A DNA stretch of 64,000 nt. Source: Cordylochernes scorpioides. Its lineage: Eukaryota; Arthropoda; Arachnida; Pseudoscorpiones; Chernetidae. How positions within the stretch are numbered: position 1 is the first letter of the stretch; each line of letters starts with the position of its first letter. The stretch lies in the NCBI GenBank assembly GCA_030710605.1, contig CP092876.1, positions 61,814,115-61,878,114 on the forward strand. Reading direction: 5' to 3'. The position numbers and the translations under genes are program-made. Shown here piece by piece: positions 54,654-63,214 of this stretch. Under the pieces are notes generated by a model that did not search any database, was not told the DNA's origin, and was given only the letters and a program-made list of their open reading frames with translations.

Positions 54654-55448
54654 GTAGGTTTACAGTATGAATTTGTTAACACTTGTATCTGTTATATATG
54701 TTCATTTAAATATTTCACTGAAACAACTTAATATTAACACATAAAATCCGGTTTAAAAGAGATCTATGACATAATAAAGAAGGGGTGAAATGTCGTTGGA
54801 ATTTTATCTGAAGATCCCCGTTCCAGCAGATCTCTTTTTCCAATTCATTTCAATTTAAAGTCTTTTGTGTATGTCTGGTCTACCATTAGGGTTTCAAAAC
54901 ATAATATCCAAACTTATAACAAATGTTAATTCATACTATAGATATATTACTAAATACAACTATTTATAATCATATTATAAAATAAAAAAACCTTTAAAAA
55001 TCTTTAAAAAAAAAAAGGATAAAATATAAAATCATAAAAAAAAAAATATATATATATACTAACAATCTTATCTACCTTCTTTATAAAACTCTTTTTTTTT
55101 TTCCTTATTATTAGTTTGATTAAAAGTGCATGGTTCTGTCTTTCTCTCTTTTTTCTAACTATTATATATATTCTCTCTTCGATTATTCTATATATAGGAT
55201 TAGAGTATGTCTGAATGACGTGTAAAAGCCGATGTAATAGACGTTACTTTGTTAATTTTTATTGTTATTAATTATAAATATATAATTAACTTGAGGATGT
55301 AGTAGAAGTAAAGGATTTTTTTTTTCTCTCTCTATCTACAAATTAATAACATTTTACAAATTTTATAATTTGAATTTAAATAATCATAATAGTGAAGATA
55401 ATCTTAATACAAAACTGGACTATAAAATTAAATAACTATTTATTATTA

Positions 55449-55573
55449 TAATTAATTTAGATTTAGCTTGCTAATCTAATCAAATCTAACTGATATAAGT
55501 TATCATTATTATCAGTTTGCTCCTTAAGTTTTAAAATTAGAATCACTGTTATAATTTTGTTATATAGTTTCTA

Positions 55574-55581
<8 letters not shown>
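55449..55581 (+). mobile_element. N3b: first ~133 bp of a third tandem unit
   Basis: TAATTAATTTAGATTTAGC to TTTCTACACTATAT, then a TA run. The break is at the same point as in N4' (57538) on the other side of the spacer. Confidence 0.9.
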
Positions 55582-55611
<30 letters not shown>

Positions 55612-55647
55612 TTTAAATATATTTTGTTATATTCAATGGGGAGTAAC

Positions 55648-55711
<64 letters not shown>

Positions 55712-55770
55712 TTTAAATATATTTTGTTATATTCAATGGGGAGTAACATTTATATATATATATATATATA
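55582..55770. repeat. (TA)n tracts with a duplicated 42-bp motif
   Basis: Three TA runs separate two identical copies (55609-55650 and 55709-55750) of a motif starting GTTTTTAAATATATTTTG and ending GGGGAGTAACATT. Together they make a ~100-bp repeat. Confidence 0.9.
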
Positions 55771-55845
55771 ACGCAAAAAAAACGGTCTTTATTCAGTTGA
55801 AAAAAGGAGGCAATTACAATCGGCAGTTTTTACAATGAGAAAGCA

Positions 55846-56337
55846 TCAAGATGTCGTCAATCTGTTTGTCGTAGTCTCTCCGTCCATCTCCTTGTCCTTC
55901 CACAGCGGAGGGGTTGTCTTCGCTCCCGGGGGGGTTGACACCGTTTTTCTATCTTGTTTTTTGTTTTCTCGTTGTTTGACGTTGTCTTCCCGATACCACC
56001 CGATCGGTCTCTTAAACATCGCAGGTACTTCATTTTCGCTTGCAGAGTCTTCTCTAAGTATAGATAATATTAATCTCATTCTTCCCACTTTGTCATTTAT
56101 GGCTTTTCTCTGGTCAAAGTCAAGGTCATCGAATGTTTTGAACTTGATGTCTTCCCATTTCTCGAGGTGGCGGGAGATCTTGGTCTCCAGGTCGGGATAT
56201 ATTTCGAGCTGTTGTAGGACTTTGGTCTGTCTGGAGAGATCAGCTCTCCTGTAAATTGTTGCTATGATCTTATCTACTTCGGGATTGTCACCTTTTTCAC
56301 ATTCTTTCAACTCATTCTGGAGTTGGGAGGAGTCCAT
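55846..56337 (-). CDS. Unknown charged protein, 163 aa or more (possible gag/ORF1 C-terminal part)
   Basis: From the ATG at 56337 to the stop at 55846. The same frame is open upstream to about 56494 (adding a Ser/Thr/Pro-rich stretch, PTPPGGGKATHS), so the ATG may be internal. The protein is rich in Glu, Lys, Asp and Arg. Residues 1-100 look helical (MDSSQLQNELKECEKGDN, QTKVLQQLEIYPDLETKI, WEDIKFKTFDDLDFDQRK), followed by a basic-proline tail. No signal peptide, membrane segment or domain I recognise. The AATAAA about 60 bases past the stop and the zinc knuckle upstream on the same strand suggest a retroelement gag. A host-derived retrocopy is the alternative. Confidence 0.5.
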   Translation of the reverse strand: MDSSQLQNELKECEKGDNPEVDKIIATIYRRADLSRQTKVLQQLEIYPDLETKISRHLEKWEDIKFKTFDDLDFDQRKAINDKVGRMRLILSILREDSASENEVPAMFKRPIGWYREDNVKQRENKKQDRKTVSTPPGAKTTPPLWKDKEMDGETTTNRLTTS

Positions 56338-57285
56338 CGACCATTCTTCGCACCTGAGAGATGTTTCTTCTCTAAGAGAAAATGTCCCTGTGGAGATATC
56401 CGACTCAGAACATGAGTGGGTGGCTTTTCCTCCGCCTGGGGGAGTTGGTCTTGATTTTCTGTCAGGGCTTGTCGCGGGATGTGTCTTTTTCTAGGAGGTT
56501 TTATTTTCCTTTGCGGCGGGGATGTTCTTCTCTGTTAGTGGTTGCTTTGGAGTTTTTGGCTGTGAAACTGGATTTAGGGCGTCAGCGAAGGATATTTTCA
56601 CTGTTTCCCTGATCTGCGGGGAAGAAGTTTTTCCCGCCCTCTACAATCACTCTAGAGGGGAGTGAGTGTTGAGGCGTCTCTGCGTGTTGTCCTCCGTAGG
56701 GGTGCCACTGACTGACGTCCAGTGAAGCTGTAAGCTGGCCGTCTTTCCTTGGTTGTCTGGGCGAGGCACACGTGTCTTGAAACTCTTGGGTCTTCGCTCT
56801 GTGTGTGCGTCATTGGGAGCGCCCTTGCCGTGCGCGAAAATTGCACCAGGGCTAGGCCTGGTGTTGAAAAACCAAGGGGTGCACACAGTAGTACCACCCC
56901 CCCGCCTCCGCGTCGGTTTCCCCGCGTCAACCTCAGAACCTCAGAGGTCCTTGATTCGACGGCAGATTCAGGGAGTACTGGGAACTAAGGGTTCGAGGGC
57001 TAAAGGGGGGGGAGTCCTATTGGAGCGTAGGACGGGTTCTTCTAAGTCCGACGAGAGGGCTCGGTCAGCAACCTTGCCAGTGACTCTCGATGACGCCTGT
57101 GGGTGAGTGGTCAACCCCAGAGAGCCAGACCATAATGGCGGGCGCGAGGGGCCTACCAATGGCCGCTCGGTGCATGGAGAATGCATCATTCCTTCTGGCT
57201 GTGTGTGGATCTAGATTTCAGCGAACTACAGGGGACGCAAGGGCCACTTTGAGCCTATATCGTCCCTGGCTTTGCCGAATTTCCT

Positions 57286-57430
57286 ATCTGTTTCCCTGAT
57301 CTGGGGGTCAAAATGCCCTTTTGACCCCCAGATCAGGGAAACAGATGGATGGAAAAATTCGGCTTTGTCTTTGACAAGCCAAATTTTTCCATCCATCTGT
57401 TTCCCTGATCTGGGGGTCAAAAGGGCATTT
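57286..57430. repeat. Alternating inverted repeat (three copies, + - +)
   Basis: CTGTTTCCCTGATCTGGGGG followed by TCAAAA occurs at 57290, then inverted at about 57320-57350, then direct again at about 57397-57425. ATCCATCTGTTT extensions are shared by the last two copies. It sits just downstream of the zinc knuckle on the minus strand. A related TTTCCCTGATCTG lies at 56600. Confidence 0.85.
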
Positions 57431-57526
57431 GGTGTTCGTGTGCCCATGCCTTCTACATGCGGTGCACACCACATCCTCACCGATGAAGACCTTAAAGGAT
57501 TGCTCCATATGGGTGATAGAAATCAT
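57308..57526 (-). pseudogene. Gag-like CCHC zinc-knuckle fragment
   Basis: The minus strand reads FKVFIGEDVVCTACRRHGHT and then NTKCP, a CX2CX4HX4C knuckle typical of retroelement Gag/ORF1 nucleic-acid binding. The frame then runs into the alternating inverted repeat and stops. Probably the upstream part of the same element as 55846-56337. Confidence 0.55.
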
Positions 57527-57537
57527 ATATATATATA

Positions 57538-57673
57538 TATATAGTGTAGAAACTATATAACAAAATTATAACAGTGATTCTAATTTTAAAAAATTTAAGG
57601 AGCAAACTGATAATAATGATAACTTATATCAGTTAGATTTGATTAGATTAGCAAGCTAAATCTAAATTAATTA
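57538..57673 (-). mobile_element. N4': first ~136 bp of a tandem unit (minus strand)
   Basis: Mirror counterpart of N3b: TA run, then AGTGTAGAAACTATATAAC and on to GCTAAATCTAAATTAATTA, immediately followed by the 3' end of N4. Confidence 0.9.
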
Positions 57674-58293
57674 TAATAATAAATAGTTATTTAATTTTAT
57701 AGTCCAGTTTTGTATTAAAATTATCTTCACTATTATGATCATTTAAATACAAATTATAAAATTTGTAAAATGTTATTAATTTGTAGATAGAGAGAGAAAA
57801 AAAAAAAAATCCATTACTTCTTTTACATCCTCAAGTTAATTATATATTTATAATTAATAACAATAAAAAAAATTAACAAAGTAACGTCTATTACATCGGC
57901 TTTTACACGTCATTCAGACATACTCTAATCCTATATATAGAATAATCGAAGAGATAATATATATAATAGTTAGAAAAAAGAGAGAAAGACAGAACCATGC
58001 ACTTTTAATCAAACTAATAATAAGGGAAAAAAAAAAGAGTTTTATAAAGAAGGTAGATAAAATTGTTAGTATATATATATATATTTTTTTATGATTTTAT
58101 GTTTTATCCTTTTTTTTTTTTTTTTTTAAAGATTTTTAAAGGTTTTTTTATTTTATAATATGATTATAAATAGTTGTATTTAGTAATATATCTATAGTAT
58201 GAATTAACATTTGTTATAAGTTTGGATATTATGTTTTGAAACCCTAATGGTAGACCAGACATACACAAAAAACTTTAAATTGAAATAAATTGG

Positions 58294-58379
58294 AAAAAGA
58301 GATCTGCTGAAACGGGGATCATCAGATAAAATTTCAGCGACATTTCAACCCCTCCTTTATTATGTCATAGATCTCTTTT
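58294..58379 (-). ncRNA. Candidate structured RNA, N4 subfamily version
   Basis: Outer stem AAAAGAGATCT/AGATCTCTTTT perfect. Hairpin 1 GACAT/ATGTC kept. Hairpin 2 GCTGAAA/TTTCAGC shows the paired substitution relative to GTTGGAA/TTCCAGC. GGGG and CCCC loops kept. Confidence 0.55.
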
Positions 58380-58478
58380 AAACCGTATTTTATGTGTTAA
58401 TATTAAGTTGTTTCAGTGAAATATTTAAATGAACATATAACAGATACCAGTGTTAACAAATTCAAACTGTAAACCTAC

Positions 58479-58499
58479 CTTGACCGCTGCGTCCTCCAT
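58479..58499 (-). other. N4 candidate first exon with donor
   Basis: The minus strand reads ATGGAGGACGCAGCGGTCAA then G|GTAGGT (seven codons MEDAAVK). The frame, length and donor are kept despite two changes from the N1-N3 version. It would serve a unit at lower coordinates, but N4' is cut off before its acceptor. Confidence 0.5.
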
Positions 58500-58924
58500 T
58501 GTGTATATCTATTTCTGGCTTGCACATGTCGCGGGAGGGGAATGTCCCCCCACATTTCAAATTTAGACCATTTCTTCAGAATTTTTTTGAACAACAAGAA
58601 AATTAAAGAAGATAGGAAAAATAGTTAAAGGAAGAAAGCTAAGTTTTATAATCTTTACAGATAGTTATATCAAAATAACTGATTTAACACTTAATCATCT
58701 TTTAATATTCCTTTAAAAAGGCAAATTATAAGAGTTTAATAAAGCTATTAATTGTGCAAATTCATCTTTATTTAACTTCCATTTTCCTCCCCAGAAATTG
58801 GAGATTAAACAAAAATGAAATATATACTTTAAAACTTTAAAAATCTTGTGAAAAAATCTTTTAATCAGTTATTTAATAAAAGTTTAATTAACTGTTAAAG
58901 ATTATAAATTTGTTTTAGTTAATA

Positions 58925-61384
58925 TTAAGAGAAATTATAGAAAGTTGATTTCATAAATGGATATTTCCATTTATTTTTTTTTAAATATTTTATAATTGAT
59001 ATACTGTTGAAATATTTTACTTGTTTGATACTAAATTTGTTTTTAATAAATTCCATGTTTAAATTTTTAACATCTTCTATGAAATTATCTAATATATTAT
59101 TTATTCTATAAAATCTTAGAAACTGACCATAATATATACCTTTACAGCAATTTAATGATATATTAGAATTCATATTACAGTATTTTATAATATTGAAATT
59201 ATAATTACTCTTTTTATTATAAACTCTAACAGCACTATTTGTAAGGTCTATATTCAAGTCTAAAAAGTTAACTTTTTTGTTTCTATAAATTTTTTCATTG
59301 TTCTTAAGTTTCAAGTATTTAGGATATATTTCAGGTATTAATTTTTTAAACAGTGGATTATTAAATATTATTATGTCATCTACATATCGGAATATTTGCC
59401 AATTAATATTATTTTGTAGAAAGTATTCTCTTTCGTACCAGAACAATATTAAATTTGCTAGTAACGGACTAGAAGAAGTACCCATGGGAACGCCTTCTGA
59501 TTGAATATATATTTTATTTTTAAATTCTATATAGTTAAAATTTAAAAATGTTTCCAGTAGAGTTTTTGCTGTTTTAAGATCTAATTTAAATGTTTTATAT
59601 TTGTTATGAATAATTTTAATGTAGAAAGTTTTGTCATTAATTAATTCATTAAATAAATTGGTTATTTTATTATTTAGATCTCTTAAATTTATTTTAGAAT
59701 ATAGGTCCTCAAAGTCAAATGTGTGTACTGTTTCAATATTTGTCCAATTGTTCATTAAATAATTAATGATTTTTTTATTTGAGTCGATAAATTTATAATT
59801 ATATTTATTAGTTAATTTATTTATAATAAATTGTAGTGTTGAGGCTAATTGTATATCAATATTTTTTATGACTGAATTTATACCAGATGTGATTGTTCTG
59901 AAAGAAATAGGTTTTTTGTGTAGTTTAGGAATTATATAGAACTTTGGTATGTTTGGATTTTTGTGGTTATTATAAATTTTTAGTGAATTTTCAACATTTT
60001 TGATGTCTTTTTTGATTTTTGTGCCTGTAGTTCTAGCAAAAGTGTATTTATGATTATTATCAATTTCCTTTTTTAGTATATCGTGGTATAGATTTTTACA
60101 AATTAAAGATAAATTATTGGGACATTTATCTATAGGAGTGATAATATAGTCCTTCTGTAAATTAATTATATTTTCTTTGAAAGAAGGAATGTCTGAATTG
60201 GGTTTTGTGTATTTAAGTGTATTATTATAATAATTTAAAATTTCCTTTTTAATATTATGTTTCCATTCCAGAAAAGTAAATTCTGGAATACTGTATTTTA
60301 TACTAGTTTTATTTATGAAAATATCTATATCTTTTAATATAGATTTAATTGTATTATTATAATTGTGTTTAATTTGAGGTATATATTTATACCCTTTATT
60401 TAAAATTTCTTGATATTCTGGATTTAAAAAAGAAAAGTTGCTAGTTAATATATGACCTGAGTACTTATATTTATCAATATAGTTGTTGCAATTACATTTA
60501 ATTTTTTTAAAATTTGCCAAATTATTAATAAATTGGTTATAATTGCAAACTAAATTACCTATATTTTTATTGTATCTCCAGATTGTTTTAAAATTTAAAT
60601 TTTTTATAGGGAAAAGATTATTGATGATTTGGTTATTAAAAATATCATTAAATTTAATATGATTAAATAAATTGTTATTAAATTTAATGATAATATTAAT
60701 GTTATTAGTATTTTGTTTAATTTTTCTGTATTTAAAGATGTCGTGTGTGATATCTATTAATCTGTTAGTCAGATTATGAATTTTAATATATTCTATGAGT
60801 TTGATAAATTTATTATTATTTAGTTTAAATAATGTTTTAATAAATTTATCGACGAAGTTGTTAGTGTACATTTGTTTTGGGTCCAGTAATTCTTCAAATT
60901 CAATGTAACCTAATTTATTTGTAGTTTTACCTCTAGTTTTATTAGGTTTAGTTTTAAATTCATTTTTATATTTGCAACTGATTTCATAAGTTGAAATTTC
61001 TTCTGTTTGTGGTTTGTATGTGTAGTTTAATTCGTCGTTAAGTCCATAAGGGAATAATGTGTTGTGTTTATAAATGTAGTTGTTTTCTAATAATAGTCGT
61101 TGTTTTTTGTTTTGACATATGTCTAGTATTTCTATCTTAAAGTTGTTAAAAGTATGTAATTGATTGTGTTCTTTCATATATATATTACCAATTGATTTTT
61201 TAGCGTGGTTTCTATGTAGGTTTATTCGTATATTTAATGGGTTACAAGTTTGTCCTATATATGATAGTTGACAAATTTGGCATGTTAATTTATAAATAGT
61301 ATTCACTAATTTACAACTAGTTGTTTGAAAAGTGTCATGGTTCTTAAGAGAGGGACAAGTTTGACAATTTTTTCTTAGGCAATT
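58925..61384 (-). CDS. N4 GIY-YIG/reverse transcriptase, intact; best expression candidate
   Basis: Open from the inferred acceptor (61384) to the stop at 58925. There are 26 codons of Cys-rich extension and then 793 codons from GTG 61306. The zinc-like cysteines (NCLRKNCQTC...SC...TCQIC), GIY-YIG residues, RT boxes (PKLHKKP, FDFEDLY, GVPMGTSSSP, YVDD, FLDLNI) and the full C terminus (KKNKWKYPFMKSTFYNFS) are all present. With the 7-codon exon at 62769-62789 in N5 the predicted protein is 826 aa. It should nick DNA with its N-terminal nuclease and prime reverse transcription there. It is the only copy in the window with both an undamaged ORF and an upstream unit. Confidence 0.94.
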   Translation of the reverse strand, partial: NCLRKNCQTCPSLKNHDTFQTTSCKLVNTIYKLTCQICQLSYIGQTCNPLNIRINLHRNHAKKSIGNIYMKEHNQLHTFNNFKIEILDICQNKKQRLLLENNYIYKHNTLFPYGLNDELNYTYKPQTEEISTYEISCKYKNEFKTKPNKTRGKTTNKLGYIEFEELLDPKQMYTNNFVDKFIKTLFKLNNNKFIKLIEYIKIHNLTNRLIDITHDIFKYRKIKQNTNNINIIIKFNNNLFNHIKFNDIFNNQIINNLFPIKNLNFKTIWRYNKNIGNLVCNYNQFINNLANFKKIKCNCNNYIDKYKYSGHILTSNFSFLNPEYQEILNKGYKYIPQIKHNYNNTIKSILKDIDIFINKTSIKYSIPEFTFLEWKHNIKKEILNYYNNTLKYTKPNSDIPSFKENIINLQKDYIITPIDKCPNNLSLICKNLYHDILKKEIDNNHKYTFARTTGTKIKKDIKNVENSLKIYNNHKNPNIPKFYIIPKLHKKPISFRTITSGINSVIKNIDIQLASTLQFIINKLTNKYNYKFIDSNKKIINYLMNNWTNIETVHTFDFEDLYSKINLRDLNNKITNLFNELINDKTFYIKIIHNKYKTFKLDLKTAKTLLETFLNFNYIEFKNKIYIQSEGVPMGTSSSPLLANLILFWYEREYFLQNNINWQIFRYVDDIIIFNNPLFKKLIPEIYPKYLKLKNNEKIYRNKKVNFLDLNIDLTNSAVRVYNKKSNYNFNIIKYCNMNSNISLNCCKGIYYGQFLRFYRINNILDNFIEDVKNLNMEFIKNKFSIKQVKYFNSISIIKYLKKNKWKYPFMKSTFYNFS

Positions 61385-62768
61385 CTTAGCGAGTTTAAAT
61401 TAACATAAAAGAGGTGCTAACACTAATATGTTTGTAGTTTTTTTTAGTTTTTTTAGTTTGTTATTCTTATGAATTTTTTAAATATATTTTACTTAATTGT
61501 TTTTGTGGTGATAAAATTTGTAATAAATTGAATAATTAATCTATAAATATATAGATATTACTGTTTGTTATCTGTTATATTTTTAAGAATAACTAATAAA
61601 AAAAACATCTTTAAACTAACAAAAACACTGAAAAAAACAAAAGTTCTGAAATTATTTTTTTTTTCTAGAATTACTTTTATAATTTAATTTTTAATAATCA
61701 AACAATGAAAGATAATTAAAATTTGTATGAAGATTTATTTATATTAGAATATCTAATATAATTTAATTTGTATATTATGTTATATATAAAAAAAATATAT
61801 CATAGAGCAAGCTCATATGAATTAATATAGTGTAGAAACTATATAACAAAATTATAACAGTGATTCTAATTTTAAAAAATTTAAGGAGCAAACTGATAAT
61901 AATGATAACTTATATCAGTTAGATTTGATTAGATTAGCAAGCTAAATCTAAATTAATTATAATAATAAATAGTTATTTAATTTTATAGTCCAGTTTTGTA
62001 TTAAAATTATCTTCACTATTATGATCATTTAAATACAAATTATAAAATTTGTAAAATGTTATTAATTTGTAGATAGAGAGAGAAAAAAAAAAAAAAAAAT
62101 CCATTACTTCTTTTACATCCTCAAGTTAATTATATATTTATAATTAATAACAATAAAAAAAATTAACAAAGTAACGTCTATTACATCGGCTTTTACACGT
62201 CATTCAGACATACTCTAATCCTATATATAGAATAATCGAAGAGATAATATATATAATAGTTAGAAAAAAGAGAGAAAGACAGAACCATGCACTTTTAATC
62301 AAACTAATAATAAGGGAAAAAAAAAAGAGTTTTATAAAGAAGGTAGATAAAATTGTTAGTATATATATATATATTTTTTTATGATTTTATGTTTTATCCT
62401 TTTTTTTTTTTTTTTTTAAAGATTTTTAAAGGTTTTTTTATTTTATAATATGATTATAAATAGTTGTATTTAGTAATATATCTATAGTATGAATTAACAT
62501 TTGTTATAAGTTTGGATATTATGTTTTGAAACCCTAATGGTAGACCAGACATACACAAAAAACTTTAAATTGAAATAAATTGGAAAAAGAGATCTGCTGA
62601 AACGGGGATCATCAGATAAAATTTCAGCGACATTTCAACCCCTCCTTTATTATGTCATAGATCTCTTTTAAACCGTATTTTATGTGTTAATATTAAGTTG
62701 TTTCAGTGAAATATTTAAATGAACATATAACAGATACCAGTGTTAACAAATTCAAACTGTAAACCTAC
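61385..62768 (-). other. Inferred intron spanning the N5-N4 junction
   Basis: It starts GTAGGT (62768 downwards) and ends CTAAG|AATTGC (61385). About 1.38 kb, against 1.36 kb for the N2-N3 equivalent (50384-51744). It contains the structured RNA and the whole inter-unit junction. Not proven: only the donor, the acceptor AG and the phase agreement are seen. Confidence 0.45.
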
Positions 62769-62789
62769 CTTGACCGCTGCGTCCTCCAT
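62769..62789 (-). other. N5 candidate first exon with GTAGGT donor, positioned to serve N4
   Basis: Same as 58479-58499. It lies 1384 bases upstream of the N4 acceptor in the direction of transcription. Confidence 0.55.
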
Positions 62790-63214
62790 TGTGTATATCT
62801 ATTTCTGGCTTGCACATGTCGCGGGAGGGGAATGTCCCCCCACATTTCAAATTTAGACCATTTCTTCAGAATTTTTTTGAACAACAAGAAAATTAAAGAA
62901 GATAGGAAAAATAGTTAAAGGAAGAAAGCTAAGTTTTATAATCTTTACAGATAGTTATATCAAAATAACTGATTTAACACTTAATCATCTTTTAATATTC
63001 CTTTAAAAAGGCAAATTATAAGAGTTTAATAAAGCTATTAATTGTGCAAATTCATCTTTATTTAACTTCCATTTTCCTCCCCAGAAATTGGAGATTAAAC
63101 AAAAATGAAATATATACTTTAAAACTTTAAAAATCTTGTGAAAAAATCTTTTAATCAGTTATTTAATAAAAGTTTAATTAACTGTTAAAGATTATAAATT
63201 TGTTTTAGTTAATA

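Larger units (their letters stand above)
51178..55448 (+). mobile_element. N3: permuted Penelope-like element, second tandem unit
   Basis: Follows N2 without a gap (4271 bp) and is followed by a third, partial unit. It carries the same 3' region with exon-like segment (54633-54653) and RNA fold (about 54755-54841). Confidence 0.94.
55771..57530 (-). other. GC-rich island between the two PLE arrays, probable retroelement gag/ORF1 fragment
   Basis: About 1.76 kb with much higher GC than anything around it. On the minus strand it ends in GAATAAAGACCG and a T/A-rich tail, like a polyadenylated transcript end. It holds a 163-codon ORF and, upstream, a CCHC zinc knuckle. No RT is present. It may be the gag part of an unknown retroelement or a retrocopy. 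Broken frames between the two coding pieces show decay or missing introns. Confidence 0.6.
57674..61959 (-). mobile_element. N4: permuted Penelope-like element, complete tandem unit
   Basis: 4286 bp between two copies of the junction sequence. It belongs to a slightly different subfamily from N1-N3 (several amino-acid changes, one codon missing in KYKNEF) and is almost the same as N5 in the region they share. N5 lies upstream in its orientation and supplies the inferred first exon. Confidence 0.94.

Noticed and set aside
56652-57189. Several overlapping ORFs on both strands of the GC-rich island
   Set aside because: High GC lowers stop-codon frequency. The peptides are Pro/Arg/Gly-rich and lack motifs. 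Only the charged 163-aa frame and the zinc knuckle have some support.
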